From the NCBI GenBank assembly GCA_942493375.1, contig OW818698.1, positions 3,968,001 through 4,032,000 on the forward strand: 64,000 nucleotides of DNA, given 5' to 3'. The notes below the pieces were generated by a model. The model was given only the letters and a program-made list of their open reading frames with translations, was not told the DNA's origin and did no database searches. The stretch comes from G942493375 sp942493375 (GTDB lineage Bacteria > Armatimonadota > UBA5829). Within the stretch, counting starts at the first letter, position 1, and each line of letters opens with the position of its first letter. The translations under genes and the position numbers were made by a program. This document shows positions 43,736-52,760 of the stretch, piece after piece.

Positions 43736-45629
43736 GTTTTAACTTCGTCATATGGCTAAGATTTGCTGTGGGGCTGTCGTCCCATTCAGTTGGGCGATCT
43801 CCTTCGCTAACCAATATTGTAAAGTCTGTTTCGCTTGCCACTTTAACCAGACATTTGAAATCCTGTGAAACGTATCCGGCATAGACTGTATAGTCCAACC
43901 ACATTGGATCCTTCTTTGTGTCGAATTTCCACTTAAATGGAAATATAAAACCATTCGATGCAGTTATATTTCCTGTATTGTTCGCCAGGAAAACCACGAG
44001 CGTATTGCCACCGGTCAGATTGTCATACCCCAGCCATTTACCAACCGGACTGAACTTGGTGATCTTTGTCTTTGAAGGCTTATCCCCTGTTTTGTTTGCT
44101 GGTTTCTCTGATGGAGTTTTAGGTTCATCAGGGGGCATAGGCTCATCTATAAATGGATCCCAGTCTTCGGAAGGCACCTTGCCTTTATTAACAATGTTGC
44201 CGTTTTTATCCATTCCTACGACAGAACTCAGTTCGGACTCGTCTACATCACCTTTCGAAGCGACATTGTCTGGTTTGGGTATATCATTTCCAGTTACTTT
44301 TGCAGGATTATCTTTTCCTTTGGACTTGTCTACTAAAGATCCATCATCAACTTCTGCTACTTGCACTGGTACAGTTGCGTCGCCACGCATCTTACCTAAT
44401 AGATCCTTGGACAATGCTTGAATTCCCGGTTTCCAGTCATTTGGATCTATGCTTTGTTCAGCAGATATTCCTGGGACAACTTGACCACTCTGGACCACTA
44501 CAAGCTGAACACTCACATTTAGTTTGTTTCCTGGTTCCTTTGCAGATGAGCCGGCAAGGACATACTTGGCATTCAGGAATTTTCCCAACTTCTGAGCATT
44601 TGCAGAATCTGTCATTCCGGATTCTTGAAGTTTTAATTCCTTGATAGCCGAGGTAATATTCATCCGGTTTACCAGATTGACTTCACCTGATTCCCCGAGA
44701 TAGGTTTGTATTGCTTTGGCGAATACTTCACCGTATTCTCCATCGAATGCAGGGATAGCCACAAAACCAGGGGACGGCCTGAGTACGACAGTTCCTATGT
44801 TCTGGCCTTTAACCATGGGTTTCTGTGTTGTGTTGCCGCCAAATTCCTTGCTGACGGCATCTGGGACAGTCCTACTCACATATTCGGATAACGACTTCAC
44901 AGTTACCTGACCTTGATCATCTTTTGCTTTTCCGTTCAAACCATCAACTAAGGCTTTTCCAAAGAATGATCCGTCCTGGCCGTGATAAACTTTCTGTCCC
45001 TCCTGGCAGCCAAAAAACGTTCCGCTGGCTTTGTCCTGCCCAACAGACCAACCTGCACCGGCAACCAGGAAATCTTTAGATACGGCAGCTGAACCTCCAA
45101 CTCCACCACTCGACTTCAATGAGTCAACAGTCTCTCGACAGGCATCCAATATAAGGAGCCTGCCATTAGTATTGAGGCCATCCATTCGTTTGCGCAGATC
45201 GGCGAGAGCAATAGTGCTGCGTTGCACCAAATCTGAACTGCTCAAGTCAGCATCCCTGGTAAGCAAGTACTGCTGACCATTTTGTTCGACTCCATGTCCT
45301 CCAAAATAGAACAACAGCAGGTCGTTCGGTTTAACCCGACTCTTAAGCCTGTCCAGAGTCCGAAGCACATTGACACTGGTAGGTTGCAGGTTTTCATCTT
45401 CAGCATCAGTGGTCAGCAGGACCACTTCAGTAGTTAATGGGCGAGATTTGCGGATCGCATCAGCAAATGCTTTTGCTGTATCCGCGCACTTTAGAAGTGG
45501 ATGGAAAGACTGGTTGTATTTGCTTACCCCAATGGAGATTACCCAGACTTTTTCCACTGTCTGCGCAGCCTGCACGTCCAAACATAAAAGAAACAAGAAC
45601 ATTACCGCAATTAGAGTTATTCTTTTCAT
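43731..45629 (-). CDS. Secreted caspase-like (peptidase C14) protein fused to a CsgG/FlgO-like domain
   Basis: The 632-residue protein has a signal peptide (ITLIAVMFLFLLCLDVQA). Residues 25-270 are a caspase-like p20 domain with the dyad His112 (FYFGGHGVE) and Cys164 (LILDACRE). About 285-410 resembles CsgG/FlgO/LpoB-type periplasmic domains (FVAIPAFDGEYG, AKYVLAGSSAK). A disordered Asp/Pro/Lys-rich segment (about 425-530) leads to a beta-rich C-terminal domain (PVGKWLGYDNLTGGN to the end). I chose ATG 45629, seven bases after GAGGT. It is likely a periplasmic or surface cysteine protease; target unknown. Domain calls after the caspase are tentative. Confidence 0.82.
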   Translation of the reverse strand: MKRITLIAVMFLFLLCLDVQAAQTVEKVWVISIGVSKYNQSFHPLLKCADTAKAFADAIRKSRPLTTEVVLLTTDAEDENLQPTSVNVLRTLDRLKSRVKPNDLLLFYFGGHGVEQNGQQYLLTRDADLSSSDLVQRSTIALADLRKRMDGLNTNGRLLILDACRETVDSLKSSGGVGGSAAVSKDFLVAGAGWSVGQDKASGTFFGCQEGQKVYHGQDGSFFGKALVDGLNGKAKDDQGQVTVKSLSEYVSRTVPDAVSKEFGGNTTQKPMVKGQNIGTVVLRPSPGFVAIPAFDGEYGEVFAKAIQTYLGESGEVNLVNRMNITSAIKELKLQESGMTDSANAQKLGKFLNAKYVLAGSSAKEPGNKLNVSVQLVVVQSGQVVPGISAEQSIDPNDWKPGIQALSKDLLGKMRGDATVPVQVAEVDDGSLVDKSKGKDNPAKVTGNDIPKPDNVASKGDVDESELSSVVGMDKNGNIVNKGKVPSEDWDPFIDEPMPPDEPKTPSEKPANKTGDKPSKTKITKFSPVGKWLGYDNLTGGNTLVVFLANNTGNITASNGFIFPFKWKFDTKKDPMWLDYTVYAGYVSQDFKCLVKVASETDFTILVSEGDRPTEWDDSPTANLSHMTKLKQ

Positions 45630-45647
45630 CTCCATTACCTCAAGCAC

Positions 45648-45947
45648 ACTCTATGCGCATTCAATAACTTAAGATCTATATCCACATTCTAATATTATTC
45701 CACCATTTTTTGCCTTATGCAACCGTTCCGAGAAAGATATTTTTGTATATAACCGCGAAGGCTGGTAGTGGGGACAAGTAATTATTTATATCTGTTTCCA
45801 CAGATTGCTGATTCAGGTATCTTTCCCAAATATTGATTATAATTGTAGTAATTTAGAAGGATATCATCTCTGCAACGTCTAATACAGCTTCTAACTTATG
45901 ATGCTAGTCGATTAATGCCCGTAATACGGCTATAATGGAGCATAAAG
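45648..45947. other. 300-bp divergent intergenic region
   Basis: AT-rich DNA between the caspase-like and zinc-ribbon genes, which diverge. A TATAAT at 45931-45936 is too near the ATG at 45948 to serve with the GGAG ribosome site. No repeat or RNA gene was seen. Confidence 0.4.
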
Positions 45948-46589
45948 ATGAAAAGTTGTCCACAATGTCAATATCCAAATCCTGACAGTCGTAAAGATTG
46001 TTTTAAGTGCGGTGTGCCACTGGATGGCAGTGCTTTGCCTAAAGAGCAAGCACCACAACCTGTAGCGGAATCACCGTTTGCACAACCTGGACCTTACTCA
46101 GGACCCGGGCAACCTCCTCCAGGGTACCAGAGTCCAAACTCGGCCTACTCAACACCAATTGTCTTGACGCCTGCCCGCAGTGCTCCTGTCAACAGGGGAC
46201 TGCTGTTGGGAATTGCAATAATAATAGTATGCCTGATGTCCTGGGGAATCAATGCCTACATTTCTCATTCTTTTGTAAAAGCAATGGACAAAGGAACCAG
46301 CGAAAAGAATTATACAGTTATGTCGTGTGTTCCGCAGCTAAATTCATTAGGAATGCCAACAATTGCTGGTCAGATATGCAATAACTCACCCAAGGATGTC
46401 CTGATGGCAATGCTGTCAATTGATATGTACGACGCAGCGGGCAAGAAAATAGGTACGACTACTGCCACAATAATGAACTGGCTGCCAAAACAAAACATAG
46501 ACTATGAAGCACTGATCGAGGATCCCACAGTAGCTAGCACAGTAAGCAGTGCTAAAGTGGTTAAGGTAAAAATGATTTCCGAGAGATAG
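45948..46589 (+). CDS. Zinc-ribbon, single-pass membrane protein with FxLYD-like domain
   Basis: The 213-residue protein begins with a zinc ribbon (CPQCQYPNPDSRKDCFKCG, residues 4-22), then a proline-rich linker (30-75), one membrane helix (about 84-105, GLLLGIAIIIVCLMSWGI), and a C-terminal beta domain (115-213) resembling FxLYD domains (ICNNSPKDVLMAMLSIDMYDAAGKKIG). GGAG lies seven bases before the ATG. The ribbon faces the cytoplasm and the domain the outside, if topology is as predicted. Role unknown; it stands between the caspase-like gene and an ABC exporter. Confidence 0.75.
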   Translation: MKSCPQCQYPNPDSRKDCFKCGVPLDGSALPKEQAPQPVAESPFAQPGPYSGPGQPPPGYQSPNSAYSTPIVLTPARSAPVNRGLLLGIAIIIVCLMSWGINAYISHSFVKAMDKGTSEKNYTVMSCVPQLNSLGMPTIAGQICNNSPKDVLMAMLSIDMYDAAGKKIGTTTATIMNWLPKQNIDYEALIEDPTVASTVSSAKVVKVKMISER

Positions 46590-46681
46590 GCTGGTGGAAG
46601 GGAAGACTATAGGCGTCAGGCTTTAAGTGGAGAATACTTTTCACTATGAGTTAGGAAGTCTAAAGCATAAAGTCTTCCCAC

Positions 46682-48349
46682 CTATTCCCCGGATGGTTCA
46701 TAGGCCCGATATATTTGCCCGGCCAGGGTTACTCCTGCGGCTCCGAGTATTAGATTTGCCAGACATACAGCTGCAGCAGATCCAGTGATCGAAAGTCCAA
46801 GATACCACTTAGTGAAAAACGCTATGACAACAGTTGGTGCAAAGATAATGCCGGAGAAGATCATTCCTACAATTACACACAGATAGTTCTGGGCTATATC
46901 TTTGTTGTTTGGGTATAACAGACCAGCGATCATAAACGCTGTAGTATTGGAAAACAGCAGAAAAACGGCTGTAATAGAACTTGCATATAATAACTCACCT
47001 CGCGATGCAGGCATCAGGAACCAGAACGCCAATCCCATTCCAATTATCCCCGGTATAGCGTATAAAAGAGTACATGCTGCCTGTGCGAGCATAACTCCAA
47101 TTCCGGAGACAGGTGTACTCTTTATTACTGCAGCATATCTGAGATCAGATCTCATCTCAGGTTGCACGGAGAATGGCAGGATAAAAGACATATATGCTAT
47201 GAATAGTGGCAAATATGCAGTTATTTGCTTGTCAGGAATAGCCTTCCATAGATAGACTACGACCAGTATGGGAGCAAGGAATGAGAAGATAACTCTCAGG
47301 GTGCTGGATCGGTACCTTACCAGCACATTTTTCCAAAACACAGCTTCCAGAGGTTTGGCTGAGGATGGCAAAGTAATCATACCACGCCGTTTGACACCCT
47401 TCTCCCTAAGCCGGTTAACGCTGAGCTCCATCTGATCCCCTGAACTGATAGCTGATCTGCGTTTTGCTGTCTTCACACTGGTTTGGATTGCAGGTTCATA
47501 TATGTTTTCACGTCTGGATAGCAGTATTAAGAAAGTAGCACCGGCAAGGATCCAGAGCATAAATAGTTGTATCCAACTGTCACCAGTCATCCCGATTAGT
47601 GGAGCCAGCAGCAGTCCGGCAGCCCATTTTGCAGGAGCAAACAGGTATTTTGGGATGGGTGAATCCACGGCCCAAAGTAGACTCACCCAGATATCTCCGG
47701 TCTTGAAAAACTGTATAAGTGTATAAACAACAGCCATCGCCGGGATCGCAAGTATGATTGATTTAACAACGATTCCAGCAGTCTGCATTCGTTGGAAACC
47801 GAAACTGAATATTATGTTTATAAGGTGGGCAACATTTGCGACTAGATAGACTAATGCAAGTATTGCACTCAGGCTTACCAGGCCTTCTGGCATCAGACTC
47901 AATCCAATTGCTCCGAAACCTGCAGAGATTAGTGGCAGCATAAACACGGTCATCAGAAGAACCCAGACAGTATATTTGAGGTAGTCTTTTAAAAGCCTGA
48001 ACATCAGGACATCCTGACGTGGTAGAGGAGTTGCAAACAGGAAGTCTATGTCGGATATCGAGAATGCCATAATACCGGAATCGAATGCATTGTATATGAT
48101 TACTGCCGATATACTTGCCAGTAGAATGAATATACCGGTCTCAATGCGCTCTATGGGCATTGCCTGCAATGCATCGAACTGGGGGGATCCATGGGAAGAT
48201 GTGTAATTAGTTACTTGCCACAGATTCGCGATCGATGCCACAAGCCAGGCGAAGAAAATTAATCCTGGAATCAGCCTTTTTGGACTCCTGGAAAGGTTGC
48301 GTATGGAATTGATAAAGATCCGGGTTTCAAGGTAGATCAGTGATTTCAA
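46682..48349 (-). CDS. ABC-type exporter, permease subunit
   Basis: The 555-residue protein has roughly a dozen membrane segments in two halves separated by a charged loop (about 290-325, SRREN to RLREKGVKRRG). The type is that of putative ABC exporters in the ABC-2 superfamily. It starts at TTG 48349, overlapping the ATPase gene by 23 bases, so the two form one transporter. Substrate unknown; a lipid, peptide or antibiotic is typical. No signal for a periplasmic binding protein is present, consistent with export. Confidence 0.82.
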   Translation of the reverse strand: MKSLIYLETRIFINSIRNLSRSPKRLIPGLIFFAWLVASIANLWQVTNYTSSHGSPQFDALQAMPIERIETGIFILLASISAVIIYNAFDSGIMAFSISDIDFLFATPLPRQDVLMFRLLKDYLKYTVWVLLMTVFMLPLISAGFGAIGLSLMPEGLVSLSAILALVYLVANVAHLINIIFSFGFQRMQTAGIVVKSIILAIPAMAVVYTLIQFFKTGDIWVSLLWAVDSPIPKYLFAPAKWAAGLLLAPLIGMTGDSWIQLFMLWILAGATFLILLSRRENIYEPAIQTSVKTAKRRSAISSGDQMELSVNRLREKGVKRRGMITLPSSAKPLEAVFWKNVLVRYRSSTLRVIFSFLAPILVVVYLWKAIPDKQITAYLPLFIAYMSFILPFSVQPEMRSDLRYAAVIKSTPVSGIGVMLAQAACTLLYAIPGIIGMGLAFWFLMPASRGELLYASSITAVFLLFSNTTAFMIAGLLYPNNKDIAQNYLCVIVGMIFSGIIFAPTVVIAFFTKWYLGLSITGSAAAVCLANLILGAAGVTLAGQIYRAYEPSGE

Positions 48350-49079
48350 TCTGCTGTGTCTCCTCAGTGAGTCTTAAGAACAAGTCCTCAAGAGTGGCAT
48401 CATCACCCATCTTCGCGCGCTCGTGCAGTTCATCCATCGTCCCCTCAGCAACGATAATCCCGTGTTGCAATATAATTATCCTGTCACAGAGCTTCTCAGC
48501 CGTATCCAACATATGGGTGCTAATAAGGATTGAGTTATTGTCTGCTTTGGCCTGAGATATTAAGTCTTTGAGCTCTCTTGCACCTTTGGGGTCGATACCT
48601 ATCAGGGGTTCATCAAAGAGTAATACTTCGGCTTTGTGGATGAACGCGCATGCGATGGCCAGTTTCTGCTTCATTCCCTTAGAAAGGGACAATACGAAAT
48701 CATCTCTCTGTTGATTCAACTCAAACAGGTTCAACAATCGATCAGCACGTTCCTCGAAACCGTCCAGCGTTCCATATGCCATAGCAGTAAATCGCAGGTG
48801 CTCGATTACCGTCAGCATCTCGTAAGGAGTTGGAACCTCCGGGACAAAGGCCAGGTGCCGTTTGGCTTCAGCTTCATTCTTTGAAAGGTCAATTCCGTCT
48901 ACTTCAATCGTCCCTTCATTTGGCTGGACGATACCGGTGACGCATCGCAGGGTAGTGGTCTTGCCGGCTCCATTTGGCCCCAACAATCCCACTATCTCTC
49001 CATTCCTGACTTCAAAACTTACATTGTCAACGGCTAAGGTTTTCTTGTAGTATTTTACGAGACCTGTGACTTTAAGCAC
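48327..49079 (-). CDS. ABC transporter, ATP-binding subunit
   Basis: The 250-residue protein has Walker A GPNGAGKT (Lys40), a Q-loop-region FVPEVP, the signature SLSKGMKQK (about 133-141), Walker B LLFDEPLIG and the switch histidine in ISTHML. It energises the permease encoded by the overlapping next gene. It starts at GTG three bases after the STN-like gene's stop, so all three are one operon. Confidence 0.93.
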   Translation of the reverse strand: MLKVTGLVKYYKKTLAVDNVSFEVRNGEIVGLLGPNGAGKTTTLRCVTGIVQPNEGTIEVDGIDLSKNEAEAKRHLAFVPEVPTPYEMLTVIEHLRFTAMAYGTLDGFEERADRLLNLFELNQQRDDFVLSLSKGMKQKLAIACAFIHKAEVLLFDEPLIGIDPKGARELKDLISQAKADNNSILISTHMLDTAEKLCDRIIILQHGIIVAEGTMDELHERAKMGDDATLEDLFLRLTEETQQIEITDLP

Positions 49080-49082
49080 GTG

Positions 49083-50012
49083 TTATTGCCCCTTCTCAGC
49101 CTCAATCTCAGCCATAACAGCTTTAGCATCCTCAGTCATAATCTGCATCTGTTCCGGAGTCAGAGTAGTCTGTAGCTGCATTCCTAGTTTTATCATTGCC
49201 CTGCGATCTTCCTGGCTCATAGAAAATATCATTTCATTCTGTCGCGATACTGCTCTGCGAAGGGCTACCGGGTCACTCCTCATTAATACACTCATTACAT
49301 TAGCCATATATCTAGGATCCATCTGCTCGGAAAGGTTGAGGCTTGCCAGGAGTGCTTTTTCAAGGTCTTCCGGGGACATGTTCATCAGCATGTCCATCTG
49401 CTTTTTTGAAAGCGCAACAAACTCGTCTACTTTGCTCTGATCTCCGGTTTTAGACGATACACCCAGGTCATTGGTTACTATATAAACAGGAACCAATTTG
49501 AGCTGACTTATCACTGCTGCATACGCAGTATCTACAGCTACTTTATCACTGGTATGTACTCCTGTCTGTCCTACAGAAGATTTACTGACAACCACATCCG
49601 GGAGTCCAATGCCTGTTGTCAATCGTACAATCGAAGCAAGCTTGTCCGGTTGTGAAAGATATTCAGAGTCAGCAGCCAGATAGACTTCACGCCACTGTAG
49701 TTTTGCAGCCGTACAAATATTGTCCAAAGCCTGGTCAAAGGACACCTTATTTAGGGTCAAGTCGATATTGCCACTTACAGTTGTTTCAATAACCAGTTTT
49801 TGTTTTGCCTGCTTAGCAACGGATTCCAGGACTTCGTTTACAGGCTGTGCCGATGCCTTTACAGAGACTGTTCCATCTTTGACCTTTTCAGCCTCCAGCT
49901 TAATCGGTTTGGCTGGTTTTGCTTTGTCTTTGGTCTGCGCAGACCAGGCAAATTGGCATACAGAAAATAATACAAGACATACACATACTGAAGTAAACCT
50001 AAAGAATTTCAT
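49083..50012 (-). CDS. Secreted protein with STN (secretin/TonB N-terminal)-like domain
   Basis: The 309-residue protein has a signal peptide ending FAWSA. Residues about 45-115 match the short STN fold of secretins and TonB receptors (VSVKASAQPVNEVLESVAKQ, then DLTLNKVSFDQALDNI). The remainder is helical with MSPEDLEKALLASLNLSEQ and a C-terminal methionine-rich helix. I chose ATG 50012, six bases after GGAGG. It is first in the operon with the ABC exporter, suggesting a periplasmic partner. It lacks the secretin pore, so it cannot be a channel alone. Confidence 0.72.
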   Translation of the reverse strand: MKFFRFTSVCVCLVLFSVCQFAWSAQTKDKAKPAKPIKLEAEKVKDGTVSVKASAQPVNEVLESVAKQAKQKLVIETTVSGNIDLTLNKVSFDQALDNICTAAKLQWREVYLAADSEYLSQPDKLASIVRLTTGIGLPDVVVSKSSVGQTGVHTSDKVAVDTAYAAVISQLKLVPVYIVTNDLGVSSKTGDQSKVDEFVALSKKQMDMLMNMSPEDLEKALLASLNLSEQMDPRYMANVMSVLMRSDPVALRRAVSRQNEMIFSMSQEDRRAMIKLGMQLQTTLTPEQMQIMTEDAKAVMAEIEAEKGQ

Positions 50013-50156
50013 CTGCAACCTCCACATCAACCTATGAACAAATAACCTTCAAGTGATATTATCATACACCTGTGAGCCAAATAATGGCAAAAATCTGAAT
50101 GGGATAACTATGGATAGAATATGCGTCTAATATATATGGAAAAGAGTAGTCACACA

Positions 50157-50165
50157 TGGTATAAT
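50157..50165 (+). promoter_or_regulatory. Candidate extended -10 promoter for the 50302 gene
   Basis: TGGTATAAT, a full extended -10, lies 137 bases before the ATG. The same nine bases precede the 55492 gene. No convincing -35 was found. Confidence 0.4.
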
Positions 50166-50301
50166 CCGACTATGGCAACCTGTATTCTTTCATAGGTATT
50201 TCCTGATGCTATTCGGCGTCAGTTTTACCTATGCTATCCAGGTTGTACTGTAAATAGAAGAGACAAAACAGTTTAGGTGTATATATAAGGGGAGGAAGCA
50301 A

Positions 50302-52107
50302 ATGAAGAAAGTAGCAGCGTCAACGGCTATCGCCGTTGTTCTAATATTTGCCTTCGCGTTTTCTGCAAACTGTGATGTGACTCCATTGAGAATTCTCAAA
50401 GAGCACAAGATCACTGTAGCAACCAATGGTGAAACAGACCGGTTAAGCAGATCTTTCTTGAACTGGAACTTTGCCCCAGCGAAGATTATATCTCTCTCAC
50501 AGCTAATAACTGACAGGGATAATCTCAGGACGGATGGTGACGTACTCTTCATTATTGATCGGAGTAAGCCCATTAGTGAGGCTGAAGCTGCTCTGCTGCC
50601 TATGCCTCTGAGTGCCGTGGATCCCAGTGAGGTCTTGACTGCTGTTGTCAAAAAATCCATAGGTAACAAGCGCAACTATAAGAACGGCTGGCTAATCCTG
50701 GTTATGGCACCTAATCAAACATGGCTTGAGAAAGAACTCAATCTTATTCCAAAGGTTTTGAGTGCTAAGGTTACAGAACAGGTTGGTGTCCCTACAAAAC
50801 TGCATTTCTATAATGTAGTTATGCTGGACATTGTCAGCACGATGGAAGAAGAGCTTTCAGCAAAATGGGTGGCCAATCAGCTGGATCCGAATAAGCAAGC
50901 CGTTGACCAGTCATTCTGCAGCATTGACTCCTGGGAAGGGGCATGTGGCGAAGGCCGCAGCCTTATGTTTGTAATAGACAGACAGAAGTCCAAAGCATTC
51001 AAAGACAAGATTAGTCCAGCTGTGCCTAAAAACATACGTGACTGGCTTAATAGTGAAGCCACCATGTCAGAGGGAGTTGCAGCTAAAGGTGAAGTGGAAA
51101 TTGGGGGCAAGAAGGTAAAAACCTATGCAGTAATTGCTCCTTGTGAAAGACTCGTATCCAGAATGCTGACGAAGCACAAAGATATTGATTCTATTCCTTC
51201 AACAGCCGCCAAAATGCCGTTCAGCGACCTTTCGGATTATGGGCAGATGGCAGTTATCGTGCGGTTTTCAGATAGTTCAGTAAAAGCCAACGGCATGTTG
51301 CATGATTTTTCTAACAAAATGCTGTCTGCACTCTCATCTGCATCAACAGGATTTGAATCCAAGAGTTATCAAGACTTGAAGGAACTCCAGGTAGATAAGC
51401 TTTTTGGTGATACCAAAGGCATATCCAAAGACAATATTGGCAAGATAAGAAAAAAACTGAGCAACGCCAGAGGATTACTCGTCTTGAGTCTGGCTTCTGT
51501 GGGAGAACAGACCACATATGCTACCTTAGACCCGAAATTGATTACTGAGCCATATCCGGAATTCCCTACAGCTAAGCCTACTGAACCAACCCAACCGAGT
51601 TTGAGTGATCGCAAATACGGAATTATGGGACCGAAACTGTATACCGGGGCTAATGATCCCAACTATATACGTAAGACAAATGAATATTATGCTGCCAAAA
51701 GACAATACGACGAAGACATGAATAACTGGCAGCATGAGTTTGATGAATACGAAAACAAACGCAATCGCCATGAGATGGAGTGGACCGTTCAGGTTGACCA
51801 GATCGAGCAAGTTGAAGTTAGTGGTAATGTAGCTATTTACGACACCCGTCAGGAAAGTGACCAATCAGGAACAGTGGTCTTTTCAGCACCGATTAAAGGG
51901 ATAGCCAAAAAACGTGAAGTGTTTAAAGAACTGCGACTAAAGGTGAGTGGAGAGAACAAACGTCCAAATGTCCCTAATCTTCCCGACGCAAAAGACGAAG
52001 TCGCCGATGAAACAATGCTTTCAGCGGCATTCGAAAACGCATCAAACATTGCGGTTAACCAGATAGTCGATTCATCTATACTCCCTGTAGACAAACTGGA
52101 CAAGTAA
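50302..52107 (+). CDS. Secreted protein of unknown function
   Basis: The 601-residue protein has a signal peptide (MKKVAASTAIAVVLIFAFAFSANC); Cys24 might be lipidated but the -3 residue fits poorly. Residues 25-400 mix alpha and beta with no motif I recognise. A linker at about 415-435 is proline- and threonine-rich (PEFPTAKPTEPTQPS) and a helical, charged stretch follows (YYAAKRQYDEDMNNWQHEFDEYENKR), likely coiled coil. The C-terminal 100 residues look like a beta domain. GGGGAGG precedes the ATG by five bases. It is divergent from the STN-ABC operon; no function can be given. Confidence 0.75.
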   Translation: MKKVAASTAIAVVLIFAFAFSANCDVTPLRILKEHKITVATNGETDRLSRSFLNWNFAPAKIISLSQLITDRDNLRTDGDVLFIIDRSKPISEAEAALLPMPLSAVDPSEVLTAVVKKSIGNKRNYKNGWLILVMAPNQTWLEKELNLIPKVLSAKVTEQVGVPTKLHFYNVVMLDIVSTMEEELSAKWVANQLDPNKQAVDQSFCSIDSWEGACGEGRSLMFVIDRQKSKAFKDKISPAVPKNIRDWLNSEATMSEGVAAKGEVEIGGKKVKTYAVIAPCERLVSRMLTKHKDIDSIPSTAAKMPFSDLSDYGQMAVIVRFSDSSVKANGMLHDFSNKMLSALSSASTGFESKSYQDLKELQVDKLFGDTKGISKDNIGKIRKKLSNARGLLVLSLASVGEQTTYATLDPKLITEPYPEFPTAKPTEPTQPSLSDRKYGIMGPKLYTGANDPNYIRKTNEYYAAKRQYDEDMNNWQHEFDEYENKRNRHEMEWTVQVDQIEQVEVSGNVAIYDTRQESDQSGTVVFSAPIKGIAKKREVFKELRLKVSGENKRPNVPNLPDAKDEVADETMLSAAFENASNIAVNQIVDSSILPVDKLDK

Positions 52108-52130
52108 GTCCGGCAATTTATGAGGCAGCT

Positions 52131-52182
52131 TATCCCCCTATTCTTCCATCAGAGAGAGAATAGGGGGATATATTTGTTTATG
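52131..52182 (+). terminator. Intrinsic terminator
   Basis: TATCCCCCTATTC (52131-52143) and its complement (52158-52170) form a 13-bp stem followed by TATTTGTTTATG. It ends the 50302 gene and lies against the convergent acyltransferase gene. Confidence 0.75.
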
Positions 52183-52759
52183 CTATCTTTTGGACGCTCT
52201 CCGGTCCGGTTTTTATATAGTTCTTGCTGCAATCTTTACAGGTAGCATTATCGCCAGTGAAGTCAAGGCTTGCTCCACACTCGCATGCCCAACCCGCAAT
52301 CCGCCCCGGTACGCCCAGGACTAATGCATATGGAGGGACATCTTTGGTTACAACAGCTCCAGCTCCAATAAATGCCCACTCGCCAATGGTGATCCCGCAA
52401 CGTATAGTTGCATTTGCCCCGATACTGGCGCCGAACTTGACTACTGTAGTGAAATAATCTGCACTGGTATTGCGCGGGTAGAAGCACCTAGGAGTCTTTA
52501 CATTGGTGAACACCATGCTTGGTCCACAAAACACATAATCCTCAAGGATAACCCCTTCATATACAGATACGTTGTTCTGTATCTTTACAAAGTTGCCGAT
52601 TTTTGAACCGGGTGCCACGCAGACATTCTGTCCCAAATTGCAGTTTTCGCCAATTTCACATCCGGACATTATATGGCTGAAGTGCCATATTTTGGTGCCG
52701 TTGCCAATCTTGGCGCCTTCGTCAATATATGCCGACTCATGTTTGAAATAGTCACTCAT
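52178..52759 (-). CDS. wbpD: Sugar-nucleotide N-acetyltransferase, WbpD-like
   Basis: The 193-residue protein is a left-handed beta-helix acetyltransferase with hexapeptide repeats (IGNGTKIWHFSHI, IGENCNLGQNVCVAPG, IGANATIRCGITIGEWAFIGAG) and the WbpD-like KTPRCFYPRN loop. A C-terminal zinc ribbon (CECG...CKDC) is an extra seen in many homologues. It acetylates the 3-amino group of a UDP-amino-uronic acid using acetyl-CoA. GGGGGA is seven bases before the ATG at 52759, which starts one base after the dehydrogenase stop. WbpD and related PglD/LgaA-type enzymes overlap. Confidence 0.83.
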   Translation of the reverse strand: MSDYFKHESAYIDEGAKIGNGTKIWHFSHIMSGCEIGENCNLGQNVCVAPGSKIGNFVKIQNNVSVYEGVILEDYVFCGPSMVFTNVKTPRCFYPRNTSADYFTTVVKFGASIGANATIRCGITIGEWAFIGAGAVVTKDVPPYALVLGVPGRIAGWACECGASLDFTGDNATCKDCSKNYIKTGPESVQKIA

Positions 52760-52760
52760 C

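Noticed and set aside
45931..45936. TATAAT just before the 45948 gene as a promoter
   Set aside because: It is 11 bases from the ATG and adjoins the GGAG ribosome site, so a transcript from it would lack the site.
46592..46683. GGGAAGACT/AGTCTTCCC inverted pair as a terminator
   Set aside because: The loop is about 60 bases and no T-run follows; it may be chance or a decayed repeat.
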